From Laceyella sacchari (lineage in GTDB: Bacteria; Bacillota; Bacilli; Thermoactinomycetales; Thermoactinomycetaceae), in contig NZ_SMDD01000001.1 of assembly GCF_004343255.1 (NCBI RefSeq), forward strand, positions 1,270,738-1,334,737: 64,000 nt of DNA, written 5' to 3'. Made by a program: the position numbers and the translations under genes. The notes under the pieces were generated by a model that did no database searches, was not told where the DNA came from, and was given only the letters and a program-made list of their open reading frames with translations. This document shows, piece by piece, positions 9,801 through 17,808 of this stretch (its first letter is position 1; every line of letters begins with the position of its first letter).

Positions 9801-11453
9801 CTGATTTCACCCCCACCACATCATGACATTTACTCTATCGAGGACCTGGCGCAATTGATTCATGATCTTAAAAACGCCAACCCTCAAGCACGGATCAGCG
9901 TTAAATTGGTTTCCAAAGCGGGGGTGGGAACCATCGCCGCAGGGGTAGCCAAAGGACTGGCAGATGTGATTGTAATTAGTGGGCACGACGGAGGAACAGG
10001 CGCTTCTCCCCGCACCAGCATCAAACACGCGGGGATGCCATGGGAGTTGGGTTTGGCGGAAGCACACCAAACGTTGCAATTGAACCAACTGCGTGATCGT
10101 GTTGTGCTGGAAACGGATGGTAAGATGCTGACAGGACGAGATGTGGTGATGGCCGCTCTTTTGGGAGCCGAAGAATACGGTTTCGCTACAGCTCCCCTCG
10201 TGGTTCTCGGTTGCGTGATGATGAGAGTATGCCACTTGGATACTTGTCCGGTAGGGGTTGCGACACAGAATCCGGAGTTGCGCCGGAAATTCATGGGCGA
10301 TCCTGAACATGTGGTAAACTACCTGCGCTTTGTTGCGCAAGAAGTGAGAGAGATCATGGCGGAGTTGGGCTTCCGTACAGTAGAAGAAATGGTTGGGCGC
10401 ACGGATGTATTGACGGTGAGCGACCGGGCCAAATCACATTGGAAAGCCAAACACTTGGATTTGTCGCCAATCTTTTATCAACCACAGCCCGCAACGGAGA
10501 GCAACACGGAAGGAGCGACCTCAGCCGTACAAGATCATCATTTGGAAAAAACACTTGATTGCCAGCAACTGCTTCCTTTATGCCAACCTGCATTGGAACA
10601 TGGGACGCCAGTGAAGGGAGAATTTACGGTTAACAACAATCACCGGGTAATAGGCACCATTTTGGGCAGTGAAGTGACTAAGCGTTATGGTGAACAAGGG
10701 TTGCCTGAAGACACGATCCACCTGTCATTCAAGGGGTCGGCAGGACAGAGCTTTGGCGCGTTTCTCCCCAAAGGGATTACCCTGAATATTAAAGGCGATG
10801 CCAACGATTATGTCGGCAAAGGGTTGTCTGGTGGCAAAATTATCGTGAAAACACCATCCTTATCTCCATTTAACGCGCATGAGAACATTATCATTGGTAA
10901 CGTCGCTTTCTACGGCGCCTCCTCTGGTGAAGCATATATCAACGGGATGGCGGGCGAACGTTTCTGCGTACGCAACAGTGGAGTGAATGCTGTTGTCGAA
11001 GGCATTGGAGATCATGGTTGTGAATACATGACCGGGGGCCGGGTCGTTGTTTTGGGATCGGTCGGGAAAAACTTTGCCGCGGGTATGTCTGGTGGAATCG
11101 CTTATGTCCTCGCCGAAGATACGGAACGGTTCTACGCCCATTGCAACCAAGAAATGGTCTTGTTGGAACGTTTGGTTGACAAGGAAGAGATCGAGCAAGT
11201 GCGGGTCATGATTGCCAAGCATGTGCGATACACTCATAGCCGCCGTGGTCAATCCGTCCTGGCGGAGTGGGAAAAACACGTGCCGAAGTTTATCAAAGTG
11301 ATCCCCCGCGATTACAAGGCGATGAAGGAAGCCATCGAAACATTGAAACAAACTGGTTTATCTTTGTCCGAGGCGAAAGTGGCAGCGTTTAACCAGCTGA
11401 AGAAACAGCGCGATCAACAAGCGAAAAACCATGTGCTGGTCACGACAGGATAG
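6858..11453 (+). CDS. gltB: Glutamate synthase (NADPH) large subunit
   Basis: 1531 residues. It converts glutamine and 2-oxoglutarate into two glutamates together with GltD. The N-terminal glutaminase starts at Cys25 (HDACGIGF) after a propeptide that is cleaved off; [15 protein letters not shown] follows. The central domain leads into the FMN synthase domain ([14 protein letters not shown], then [11 protein letters not shown]). Cys1119, Cys1125 and Cys1130 (CHLDTCPVG region) bind the 3Fe-4S cluster. The C-terminal GXGXG beta-helix ([14 protein letters not shown]) ends the protein. Two adjacent ATGs at 6858 and 6861 follow AAGGGAGTG. Corresponds to gltA in Bacillus naming. Likely activated by GltC. 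Confidence 0.97.
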   Translation: MMSHNHTELPRKQGLYDPAFEHDACGIGFVANLKAKASHDIVEKGLHILCQLTHRGGENHATGDGSGIMVQIPHQFLKNQCAKIGISLPEAGQYGVGMLFLPHEPSLRTAYEEKLERIATEEGQTLLGWRTVPVNHQNIGETARKTQPVIRQVFIANSQGLDPLAFERKLYVIRKRMEREAGEDFYAATLSSRTLVYKGLLTPSQLGEFYPDLQDSLFASAFSMVHNRFSTNTFPSWKRAHPNRYLLHNGEINTLRGNVNWMLAREKMFQSDVFGQDLDKIFPVLDMEGTDSSILDNCFEFMTLSGRSLAHTAMMMIPEPWEHDGQMSEARRSFYAYHSCLMEQWDGPTAIAFTDGTQIGALLDRNGLRPARYYVTSDDLVIFSSEVGVVDVPEEKVVRKARLQPGRMLLVSLDEGRIIDDEELKERIAAEAPYGEWLRQHMVKLNDLPGPSEVKELATDELVRLQKAFGYTYEEITKNLAPMVTEGKDPVGAMGSDTPLAVLSDRPQLLYNYFKQSFAQVTNPPIDAIREQCVTSTTTLLGAEGNLLKPSPTHCRRIRLSTPILADEELGRLAGNTHPAFKTASLSMLFPVSRQHELAEVLDELFNHADAAIDEGATLLILTDRGVNEEHAAIPALLAVSGLHHHLVRRGTRTKVSLLVESAEPRDVHQLAMLLGYGADAINPYLAIATYKQMIQDGALPGITYAEAVRRYITTATEGIVKVMSKMGISTIQSYRGAQIFEAIGIGKKVIDTYFTRTSSQIGGIQLDVIAQETVMRHAQAFDPHGESSLEAGSDLQWRRNGEPHAYNPLTIHTLQQACRRNDYALFKKFTQMANDEHLLFLRSLFAFKSNQPSIPIEEVEPVESIVRRFKTGAMSYGALSQEAHEALAIAMNRLGGKSNSGEGGEDPRRYQVDANGDSRRSAIKQVASGRFGVNSHYLVNADEIQIKMAQGAKPGEGGQLPGNKVYPWIAEVRGSTVGVGLISPPPHHDIYSIEDLAQLIHDLKNANPQARISVKLVSKAGVGTIAAGVAKGLADVIVISGHDGGTGASPRTSIKHAGMPWELGLAEAHQTLQLNQLRDRVVLETDGKMLTGRDVVMAALLGAEEYGFATAPLVVLGCVMMRVCHLDTCPVGVATQNPELRRKFMGDPEHVVNYLRFVAQEVREIMAELGFRTVEEMVGRTDVLTVSDRAKSHWKAKHLDLSPIFYQPQPATESNTEGATSAVQDHHLEKTLDCQQLLPLCQPALEHGTPVKGEFTVNNNHRVIGTILGSEVTKRYGEQGLPEDTIHLSFKGSAGQSFGAFLPKGITLNIKGDANDYVGKGLSGGKIIVKTPSLSPFNAHENIIIGNVAFYGASSGEAYINGMAGERFCVRNSGVNAVVEGIGDHGCEYMTGGRVVVLGSVGKNFAAGMSGGIAYVLAEDTERFYAHCNQEMVLLERLVDKEEIEQVRVMIAKHVRYTHSRRGQSVLAEWEKHVPKFIKVIPRDYKAMKEAIETLKQTGLSLSEAKVAAFNQLKKQRDQQAKNHVLVTTG

Positions 11454-11463
11454 GAGGGAGATT

Positions 11464-12954
11464 ATGGGCAAACCAACGGGATTCATTGAATACAAAAGGG
11501 AAGAGCCACAAGAGCGGAGTCCGCTTGCACGTTTGAACGATTGGGAGGAATATCAACTTCCTTTTCCTGAAGAAAAGTTGCAAATCCAAGGTGCTCGTTG
11601 CATGGATTGTGGCACGCCGTTCTGCCACGCCGGCTTTGAATTAAACGGTTCAGCGTCGGGTTGTCCTGTGCACAACCTCATACCGGAATGGAACGATCTT
11701 GTCTACCGCGGGCGTTGGAAAGAAGCACTAGACCGCCTGTTAAAAACCAATAACTTTCCCGAATTCACTGGACGCGTGTGCCCGGCTCCCTGCGAAGGGG
11801 CTTGTACGGTGGCTATTCATGATCCTGCCGTGACCATTAAAAATATCGAACTGGCCATCATTGAAAAAGGGTTTGCCGAGGGATGGATCGTTCCTCGGCC
11901 ACCCCGATTGCGAACGGGGAAAAAAGTGGCCGTGGTCGGATCCGGCCCCGCGGGATTAGCCAGCGCCGATCAATTGAATAAAGCAGGTCATACAGTTACC
12001 GTGTTTGAACGGGCCGACCGCATTGGCGGCTTGTTGATGTACGGCATTCCCAACATGAAATTGGAGAAGCGAGTAGTTGAGCGCCGGGTGCGGCTCATGG
12101 AGCAGGAAGGGATCACCTTTGTCACCAACACCGAAGTCGGCAAAGATATCACGATGGATCAATTGCGATCAGAGTATGATGCAGTGATCCTGTGCGCTGG
12201 AGCGCAACAACAGCGTGACCTGGCGATAGAGGGGAGAGAGTCCGCAGGCGTAGAGTATGCGATGGATTATTTGACTGCGGCCACTAAGCAATTGCTCAAT
12301 CCGCAAACAGGCGAATCAAACTTATCAGCGGAAGGTAAAGATGTGATCGTCATTGGCGGTGGAGACACAGGTGCCGACTGCGTGGCGACCGCCTTGCGCC
12401 AACGATGCCGGAGTGTTGTACAATTCGGCAAGCATCCCCGACTACCTGATAAACGCCGTCCGGATAATCCTTGGCCAGAGTATCCTCATGTTTTCACACT
12501 GGATTATGCATATAAGGAAGCTGAAGCGAAATTTGGTCGCGACCCGCGCCGATACTCGATTGCCACACGTAAAATCGTCAGTGATGCACAAGGCCGCGTG
12601 AAAGCATTGCACACTGTAGATATGGAGAAAATTTATGCACCGGATGGGAGCTATACATTTAAAGAGATACCTGGCAGTGAGCGGATCTGGCCGGCCCAGC
12701 TGGTATTGATCGCCATCGGTTTCGCGGGAACGGAAGAAAAACTTCTCTCTCACGCGGGTCTTGCGCACACCAATTTCAAAGTCAATGCCGCTTATGGCGA
12801 TTACCGCACCAATCTTGAAGGGGTTTTTGTCGCCGGTGATATGCGGAGGGGACAAAGTCTGATCGTATGGGCCATCCACGAAGGTCGGGAAGCAGCCCGC
12901 GCTTGCGATCAATATTTGATGGCAACCACACAAGGTGCTGAGAAAGCGATATAG
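11464..12954 (+). CDS. gltD: Glutamate synthase (NADPH) small subunit
   Basis: 496 residues. Supplies electrons from NADPH through FAD and two 4Fe-4S clusters to the large subunit. N-terminal cysteines Cys46, 49, 54 and 67 (CMDCGTPFC ... GCPVHN) and Cys106, 110, 114 (CPAPCEGAC) bind the clusters. FAD site VVGSGPAGLAS begins near 158; NADPH site VIGGGDTGADC lies near 295. The ATG at 11464 follows AGGAGGGAG only 10 bases after the gltB stop, so the two genes form one operon; a terminator follows. Called gltB in Bacillus naming. Confidence 0.96.
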   Translation: MGKPTGFIEYKREEPQERSPLARLNDWEEYQLPFPEEKLQIQGARCMDCGTPFCHAGFELNGSASGCPVHNLIPEWNDLVYRGRWKEALDRLLKTNNFPEFTGRVCPAPCEGACTVAIHDPAVTIKNIELAIIEKGFAEGWIVPRPPRLRTGKKVAVVGSGPAGLASADQLNKAGHTVTVFERADRIGGLLMYGIPNMKLEKRVVERRVRLMEQEGITFVTNTEVGKDITMDQLRSEYDAVILCAGAQQQRDLAIEGRESAGVEYAMDYLTAATKQLLNPQTGESNLSAEGKDVIVIGGGDTGADCVATALRQRCRSVVQFGKHPRLPDKRRPDNPWPEYPHVFTLDYAYKEAEAKFGRDPRRYSIATRKIVSDAQGRVKALHTVDMEKIYAPDGSYTFKEIPGSERIWPAQLVLIAIGFAGTEEKLLSHAGLAHTNFKVNAAYGDYRTNLEGVFVAGDMRRGQSLIVWAIHEGREAARACDQYLMATTQGAEKAI

Positions 12955-12966
12955 AGATACATGCAT

Positions 12967-13008
12967 ATGACAAAGTGGGAAGTCATTTTCTCACTTTGTC
13001 ATTTTTTA
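12967..13008 (+). terminator. Terminator of gltBD operon
   Basis: 14-bp stem (ATGACAAAGTGGGA pairing with TCTCACTTTGTCAT, one G-U) followed by six T. Confidence 0.88.
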
Positions 13009-13103
13009 TGAGCATCGTCGGTTTGGATTACGAGAAGCATACGACTCAACATACAGAAAACACCTGGTAAACAGCGGGAATTTACCAAATAAAAGGGGGA
13101 TAG

Positions 13104-13247
13104 ATGCCGGATAAATGGCTTGTTTTCACCAAAAATACCCCTACACAACGTTACAAAACAAATATTTTGTTACGTTGTGTAATGATTTATGCAAATCTGA
13201 TGGTTTTATCCTACATATTTCTCATCCAACCCTTTCTATCTCATTAG
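13104..13247 (+). CDS. Possible 47-residue membrane peptide
   Basis: The 429-base gap between gltD and the DedA gene holds this one open frame: MPDKWLVFTKNTPTQRYK, then a hydrophobic stretch (MIYANLMVLSYIFLIQPFL) that could cross the membrane. AAAGGGGGA precedes the ATG by 4 bases, a short spacing. Inside it, 13143-13180 is a 16-bp inverted repeat with one mismatch (ACACAACGT arms), which may instead be a regulatory hairpin. Weak candidate; the inverted repeat is the firmer observation. Confidence 0.25.
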   Translation: MPDKWLVFTKNTPTQRYKTNILLRCVMIYANLMVLSYIFLIQPFLSH

Positions 13248-13349
13248 AAAAAGTTAACTATAGTATTGAGAAATGAAATAAAAAAATTTCAATAGCATAT
13301 TGCGCACTCTCCAGACCGTTGTTGTATCAAACAATCTCTCCCCGTGCAT

Positions 13350-13374
13350 AAAAAAGGAGCCTTACGGCCCCTTC
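13350..13374 (-). terminator. Terminator of the acyltransferase-DedA operon
   Basis: Short GC-rich stem (AGGGGCC / GGCTCCT, one G-U) followed on the minus strand by six T, ten bases after the DedA stop. Confidence 0.75.
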
Positions 13375-13383
13375 TGACTGACA

Positions 13384-13863
13384 TTAGCTGATACCATATC
13401 CGGTTAACAAGTACACCCCGACCCATGCGACGGAACCACACAAGGATCCGATCAAATATTGAGAACGGTTTAATTTCAACAATCCAGCACCGTATGAGAC
13501 ACTTATGCGGACACCGGGAATGAAGTATGACACAGGAATTCCCCAGAATCCATATTTGCGCATAAATTCAAGTGAACGTTCTGATTTCCCGATCAAAAAG
13601 CGCCATTTGGGAAAGGCCGCAAACAATTTCTGCTTACCGAAAGCTGCCAGGAAATAGTTGATCAGTGATCCGAACAATACGGCAACAACTGATAAAAGAA
13701 AGGTGGGCAACAAAGAGAAAACACCTTTGGCGATCAGTGTCCCGGCATAAAATAGCACGGCTTCGTCCGGGATTGGTAACCCGATGATCCCGAGCAGCAA
13801 GATAATGAACAATATCGGATAGCCGTAGCAAGCCACCCAACCCAGAATTAACGCTTCCGTCAA
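13384..13863 (-). CDS. DedA family (VTT domain) membrane protein
   Basis: 159 residues. GIIGLPIPDEAVLFYAGTLI and the re-entrant-loop motif YGFWGIPVSYFIPGVR are DedA hallmarks; four to five hydrophobic segments are visible. DedA proteins are lipid scramblases/flippases, some handling undecaprenyl phosphate, others phosphatidylethanolamine or related lipids. A TTG start at 13863 follows AAAGGAG by 8 bases and comes just after the stop of the upstream acyltransferase; the ATG at 13932 lies inside that gene. Third gene of an operon with two acyltransferases (13883, 14800), so it may move the lipid those enzymes make. It is slightly shorter than the usual 190-220 residues. Confidence 0.85.
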   Translation of the reverse strand: MTEALILGWVACYGYPILFIILLLGIIGLPIPDEAVLFYAGTLIAKGVFSLLPTFLLSVVAVLFGSLINYFLAAFGKQKLFAAFPKWRFLIGKSERSLEFMRKYGFWGIPVSYFIPGVRISVSYGAGLLKLNRSQYLIGSLCGSVAWVGVYLLTGYGIS

Positions 13864-13882
13864 ACCGTATCGCTCCTTTATG

Positions 13883-14797
13883 TCAACTCGCTTCAGATGC
13901 GGCTTCTTCTTTTTCCCATCGTTCCTCTGCATTAAACCAATAAAACCACTGCCCTGGAGCGTTTTTTACCATCTTCTCCATCTCTCGGTTCAAAAAATTG
14001 ATCGCTCCCCCCCACTCTTTGCGATCAAACATTTTGTACAGATGAATGGGCTCTCGAAACATAAGCCGATGGCGAAATCCTTGTTCTCGGAACCCCATAA
14101 AGGGAATAACCGGTATGTTTTGCTCCAGCGACATGACCGCCGCTCCTCCGGGAGTCCGTGTTTTTCTCCCGAAAAAGATCGATTCAGGAAATTGCGGTCG
14201 ATAAAAATCGCCAAGCAAGAATACTACGCCGTTTTTCTTCAGATGCGCCTTGAGTGTTTTCATCATTAATAAAGGAGGTGTTTCGTCGTAATCTAGCCCA
14301 TCGCACCCTAACCGTTGAAATAACAGATAGAAAGGACGAATGTCTTCGCTTTGGGCAGTCACGACCGTCAAGCATGGATACTTCATCGACAAGTACCAGT
14401 AATAGTAGAAAAAATTACCCATGTGTGGAGTGAGCAGAATCGCCCCTCTGCCTCGTTCCAATACCTGCTTAAGAATCTCTTCGCCTTCTGCCCGAAACCG
14501 CCAGTCGATTGAATCGCTCAGATTACCAGAATCGATCAAAATTTCATAAATTGAAACAAAGACAGATTGGAAGTACTCCCTCCCCATCCGAGATAAATCT
14601 CGGTCTGATTGTCTGGGCAGAAGTTGGCGCATGTTGTTCAACACATGGGCTCTCCCTTTTCCTGCCAGCAGATAAACCGCGTCGCCCAACAAACATAAAA
14701 ACGGATAGCATAATGATCTCGGGAGTAAACTCCCCCAACGTTGTAGCCGTGTCAATCTATGCTCATCCATGGTGACTTTGGCAATCCATTCATACAT
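13883..14797 (-). CDS. LpxL/HtrB-like lysophospholipid-type acyltransferase
   Basis: 304 residues. Fits the lipid A acyltransferase-like family: N-terminal hydrophobic segment, NNMRQLLPRQSD, ILLTPHMGNFFY, LGDFYRP and FFGRKTRTPGGAAVMSLEQ. Transfers acyl groups to a lipid head or glycerol. The canonical HX4(D/E) motif reads HMGNFF, so the acid is replaced by Phe; the enzyme may use a different residue or be altered in function. Lipid A is absent from Gram-positives, so another acceptor is expected. The ATG at 14797 lies three bases after the upstream stop and its GGGAGG site is inside that gene, showing translational coupling. Confidence 0.8.
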   Translation of the reverse strand: MYEWIAKVTMDEHRLTRLQRWGSLLPRSLCYPFLCLLGDAVYLLAGKGRAHVLNNMRQLLPRQSDRDLSRMGREYFQSVFVSIYEILIDSGNLSDSIDWRFRAEGEEILKQVLERGRGAILLTPHMGNFFYYYWYLSMKYPCLTVVTAQSEDIRPFYLLFQRLGCDGLDYDETPPLLMMKTLKAHLKKNGVVFLLGDFYRPQFPESIFFGRKTRTPGGAAVMSLEQNIPVIPFMGFREQGFRHRLMFREPIHLYKMFDRKEWGGAINFLNREMEKMVKNAPGQWFYWFNAEERWEKEEAASEAS

Positions 14798-14799
14798 GC

Positions 14800-15549
14800 T
14801 TACACGCCTCCCATAAAGCGGCGTTGGTATCTTTTGGTCATTTTGGCCGTCTCCAAAACAACAAAAAAGTCAGTAGAACGGAAGATGGGATCATAGATCG
14901 GTTCGCCAGCAATCTCTGCGCCTAGCCATTTGTACCCTTTCAACAACGGAGGCAGGTTACTGTAGACATCGCGCATATTAAACTCGGTCGCGTTTAAGCG
15001 TTTGAGGCCAGCAATGGCATGGCTCGGAAGCGGACGAATGCGATAACGGTCCGTCACGACCCCTTCATGGCACAACATGCTGTATAATTCGCTAATCTGC
15101 CGAGGTCCATGAATCGGTACGCTCACACAGCCAACCACATATTTGTGCCTGCTTTCTTTGATGTAATCGGCGATGCCTGACCATAACAACTGGATCACCC
15201 GCCCCGTCCGATAGTCACGATCAATACAACTGCGTCCCACTTCCAGGGTGGCCGCCTTATACGCAGCGAAGGAAGCTAAGTCAAATTCCGTTTCAGCGTA
15301 GAAGCCATTGCATTGTATTGCCTTTTCCCCTGGTAACATACGATAGGTGCCAACCACCTTGCCACGATCTGTATCGACAACAATCAAGTGGTCACAGAAT
15401 GGGTCATATTCATCCATTTCCATTCTCTCTTCATTCTCAAGGGAAGCAAGCTTTCCTTCTTCAACAAACGTTTGGTAGCGCAAACGAAAAACTTGCTCAA
15501 GCTCTTCGGAGGTTTCCGCCAATTTGACAATCAATGCGCTTGGTTTCAT
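14800..15549 (-). CDS. OlsB-like GNAT N-acyltransferase (Acetyltransf_5)
   Basis: 249 residues. The fold and motifs match the OlsB/GlsB group: LRYQTFVEEGKLASLE, MDEYDPFCDHLIVVD, VVGTYRMLPGEKA and YAETEFDL. OlsB enzymes attach a 3-hydroxyacyl chain from ACP to the alpha-amino group of ornithine or glycine, giving lyso-aminolipids that a second acyltransferase completes. Here an LpxL-like acyltransferase rather than a PlsC-like OlsA follows, then DedA. I infer synthesis of an N-acyl amino lipid; the amino acid is unknown. ATG at 15549 with AGAGGGG 7 bases upstream. First gene of the operon. Confidence 0.82.
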   Translation of the reverse strand: MKPSALIVKLAETSEELEQVFRLRYQTFVEEGKLASLENEERMEMDEYDPFCDHLIVVDTDRGKVVGTYRMLPGEKAIQCNGFYAETEFDLASFAAYKAATLEVGRSCIDRDYRTGRVIQLLWSGIADYIKESRHKYVVGCVSVPIHGPRQISELYSMLCHEGVVTDRYRIRPLPSHAIAGLKRLNATEFNMRDVYSNLPPLLKGYKWLGAEIAGEPIYDPIFRSTDFFVVLETAKMTKRYQRRFMGGV

Positions 15550-15988
15550 ATGGTTTCCCCTCTTTTCTTAAACAAAGCTCTCCTCTTTTGTACCAAATCA
15601 ATATTGGTCGATTGTAAATATTTGTTATGAATTTTAGGGGATACTTAAAAGATGTGTTAACCTCTTGTAAAGAGAGTTGTCAAATGTTTAGGGCCATGCT
15701 GCTAACCTGCGGGCAATCCAACTTTGAATCCCTTGAATCAACAGAATTTTGAAAGAGTGTTATTAATTGAATTAATACACATTCAACATTTGCTATTGTT
15801 TCTATTAGTGAAATTCATTGTTTTGAAATATATAAATAAAATGAAAATTTATATGACAACACTTTCCTTCTGTTGCGCTCTTCCTCCGATCAAAATCAGA
15901 TCATTTCTGCTGCAGAACATAAACAACCCCCATTCAGCGTAAGGATAAGCTAAATGGAGGTTTCATTTTAGATTGAGGAGGCGGCACG
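15550..15988. other. AT-rich intergenic region with one hairpin
   Basis: No convincing gene. At 15928-15970 lies an imperfect hairpin (CCCCATT-AGC against GCT-AATGGAGG) followed by TTTCATTTT in the plus direction, terminator-like, although no gene precedes it. The acyltransferase operon promoter should be near the right of 15549. Confidence 0.4.
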
Positions 15989-16243
15989 ATGAATCATTCA
16001 TTCAGTTTGCTCCCTGGTGAACAAGCGACGCTCTCTTGTGGCACTCCACCCTTTTTGTTTCGGATCGATATCCTCATCCGCCCGCATGAAACAATCCGCA
16101 TCCTCCGGCATGTGAATGGCGCGCGGTTAGAGCGGATTTCGGAACAGTCGGAAAGTAACACCATCTCCATCCCCGACCGTTCTTTAGTGCATATAAGATG
16201 TTCTGCTGAGGAATGGGATTATTGCCTGGACTGCATCAATTGA
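15989..16243 (+). CDS. Hypothetical protein (84 aa)
   Basis: MNHSFSLLPGEQATLSCGTP, then a beta-rich body ending AEEWDYCLDCIN. Four Cys, with a CLDC pair at the C-terminus that could bind metal or form a disulfide. No signal peptide or membrane segment. GAGGAGGCGGCACG before the ATG is a strong ribosome binding site. Convergent with the DsrE gene. I do not recognise the family. Confidence 0.6.
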   Translation: MNHSFSLLPGEQATLSCGTPPFLFRIDILIRPHETIRILRHVNGARLERISEQSESNTISIPDRSLVHIRCSAEEWDYCLDCIN

Positions 16244-16270
16244 TCTGCCTACAGGTAACAGCTTGCATCT

Positions 16271-16747
16271 TTAGATAAATAAATTGATGTTACCATCATT
16301 GGCCTCTGATATATAGGTGGCCACCCCGGCAAATTCCATGCCGTCTATTAACTCTTCCTTTTGTATACCTAGCACATCCATCGACATGGTGCAGGCGATC
16401 AGCTTAATATCCAACTCCAATGCCATCTGGATTAACTCGTTCAACGTAGCAACATTTTTCTTTTGCATAACCCTTCGCATCATGATCGGTCCCAAGCCGG
16501 CGAAGTGAAGCTTGGACAACCCCAACTTCTCAGGGCCGCGTGGCAAAAGCCAGCCAAATGTCTTGTCCATCCAGGATTTTTTCACGTTGACCACTTGGTC
16601 TTTTCGCATGATATTAAGACCCCAAAAAGTAAAAAACATTGACACTTGATTTCCCATAGCTGCTGATCCAATAGCTATGATAAAGGCTGCCAAAGCCTTG
16701 TCCAAATCACCGCTAAACACAACCATCGTTGTTTTTTTGCCGTTCAT
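16271..16747 (-). CDS. DsrE/DsrF/DrsH-like sulfur-relay protein
   Basis: 158 residues: VVFSGDLDKALAAFIIAIGS at the start, a membrane-leaning segment MGNQVSMFFTFWGLN, and LIACTMSMDVLGIQKEELI with the conserved Cys typical of the DsrE-like DrsH group. Such proteins accept or store persulfide sulfur and partner with TusA and rhodanese. The ATG at 16747 comes four bases after the TusA stop, so the two genes form an operon. No rhodanese or CoA-disulfide reductase is next door, so the sulfur donor must be elsewhere. Confidence 0.82.
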   Translation of the reverse strand: MNGKKTTMVVFSGDLDKALAAFIIAIGSAAMGNQVSMFFTFWGLNIMRKDQVVNVKKSWMDKTFGWLLPRGPEKLGLSKLHFAGLGPIMMRRVMQKKNVATLNELIQMALELDIKLIACTMSMDVLGIQKEELIDGMEFAGVATYISEANDGNINLFI

Positions 16748-16750
16748 GGG

Positions 16751-16990
16751 TCAATCCTCTCTTCGTCCTTTTTTGATCCAAAAGCGATACGTCGAGCCAT
16801 CGGTTTGTTGTTTAACAATTGTATGCCCATTTGCTCGAGCCCACATCGGAATGTCTTGTAATGAACCGGGATCAGACGTATGCAACTCCAAAATTTCATT
16901 CACGGACAGTCGCTCGACCGCTCGCTTGGCTTGAATCAAGGGGACGGGACATTGCAAGCCTTTGCAATCAAGCACATGATTTGCTTCCAT
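16751..16990 (-). CDS. TusA-family sulfurtransferase
   Basis: 79 residues, the usual TusA/SirA size. LDCKGLQCPVPLIQAKRAV places the active persulfide Cys at 14 in the CPxP motif; Cys9 is also present. Carries sulfane sulfur between proteins in the cytosol. The ATG at 16990 follows AAAGGA by 8 bases; longer versions starting upstream add a non-conserved extension. Pairs with the DsrE-like gene just downstream. A palindrome 135 bases upstream may control both. Confidence 0.85.
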   Translation of the reverse strand: MEANHVLDCKGLQCPVPLIQAKRAVERLSVNEILELHTSDPGSLQDIPMWARANGHTIVKQQTDGSTYRFWIKKGRRED

Positions 16991-17123
16991 ATCGCGCATC
17001 CTTTCTTTTAAAAATATCTCCATCAAAATATTGACAGAGCTCCTTGTTTGGTAAGATGAGGCAACGGATTGACCCATCCGCGTTCGGCTTAAACGGGATC
17101 GAATCGTTTTTTAATTTTTTTAA

Positions 17124-17139
17124 ATAATACAGGTATTAT
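17124..17139. promoter_or_regulatory. Palindrome between TusA-DsrE and DUF3817 genes
   Basis: ATAATAC-AG-GTATTAT, perfect 7-bp arms, about 135 bases from each divergent start. Persulfide sensors of the CsoR/CstR and ArsR types bind ATAC...GTAT-type sites, so this is a candidate sulfur-responsive operator; the match is suggestive only. Confidence 0.4.
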
Positions 17140-17278
17140 CATCATAAATAAAATTCGGATTGTGTGTCAATCGAATTTTGACCATTCAGTTAGATTTGGT
17201 AAAAGGGACACAGTTTGTTAAGATTTTCACAATCAAGGCAGATACCTTTTATGGTTAACTTAATGCTGGGGTGATAGT

Positions 17279-17581
17279 ATGCTCAAACAACCTTTGGGTC
17301 GATTGCGTGTCATTGGCTTTCTTGAAGGGATGTCCTATCTCATTTTATTATTTATCGCCATGCCTATGAAATATTTGGCTGACTATGCCGTGGCCGTCAC
17401 CATTACCGGCGGATTGCACGGATTGCTGTTCGTCCTCTTCATAGTTGCAGTAGGCCATGTTGCCATTGTGAACCGCTGGTCTCTGAAACAAATCATCGGC
17501 GCGCTGATCGCTTCAGTCATTCCATTTGGCACCTTTGTGTTGGACAAGCGCTTAAAGGAAAGCCATTCGCGTGAAGGATAA
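17279..17581 (+). CDS. DUF3817 membrane protein
   Basis: 100 residues with three hydrophobic segments and the DUF3817 pattern: LGRLRVIGFLEGMSYLILLF, MPMKYLADYAVAVTITGGLHGLLF and IPFGTFVLDKRLK. Function in the family is unknown. ATG at 17279 with GGGGTGAT upstream. Followed by a strong two-way terminator. Divergent from the TusA-DsrE operon. Confidence 0.85.
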   Translation: MLKQPLGRLRVIGFLEGMSYLILLFIAMPMKYLADYAVAVTITGGLHGLLFVLFIVAVGHVAIVNRWSLKQIIGALIASVIPFGTFVLDKRLKESHSREG

Positions 17582-17613
17582 AAAGATGGGTAGCTAATCA
17601 CCCATCTTTTTAT
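17579..17613. terminator. Bidirectional terminator
   Basis: AAAAAGATGGGT / ACCCATCTTTTT, perfect 12-bp stem with T tails both ways; serves DUF3817 and the convergent gene at 17623. Confidence 0.88.
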
Positions 17614-17622
17614 CTGCCATGA

Positions 17623-17808
17623 TTAACTCCATTCATCCCGATGCAGCTTGATGAACTCCAGATATTTTCGCTTCATCTCGAGCCGTTCATGATCAAACAA
17701 ACCATTTTTCATCAATTGCATGAACTGTTTTCTTGTGATGGAACCTTTTCGATAAAGGCGGTTTAACCGTCTGCGCTCTTCAACCGGAAGCTTCTGAATC
17801 TGGTTCAT
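17623..17808 (-). CDS. Hypothetical basic helical protein (61 aa)
   Basis: MNQIQKLPVEERRRLNRLYR then RKQFMQLMKNGLFDHERLEM: a small, strongly helical and basic protein of unknown function. The ATG at 17808 follows AAGGAGACAGGTG and lies inside the end of the GAF-domain gene (overlap 29 bases), so the two are translationally coupled and probably act together. Confidence 0.7.
   Translation of the reverse strand: MNQIQKLPVEERRRLNRLYRKGSITRKQFMQLMKNGLFDHERLEMKRKYLEFIKLHRDEWS

Noticed and set aside
9807-10340. 177-codon minus-strand frame inside gltB
   Set aside because: Antisense of a highly conserved region with normal codon bias for gltB; no ribosome binding site.
12442-12966. 174-codon minus-strand frame inside gltD
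   Set aside because: Antisense shadow of gltD without its own start signals.
15724-15942. 72-codon AT-rich frame
   Set aside because: No ribosome binding site, codon choice follows AT content; more likely noncoding.
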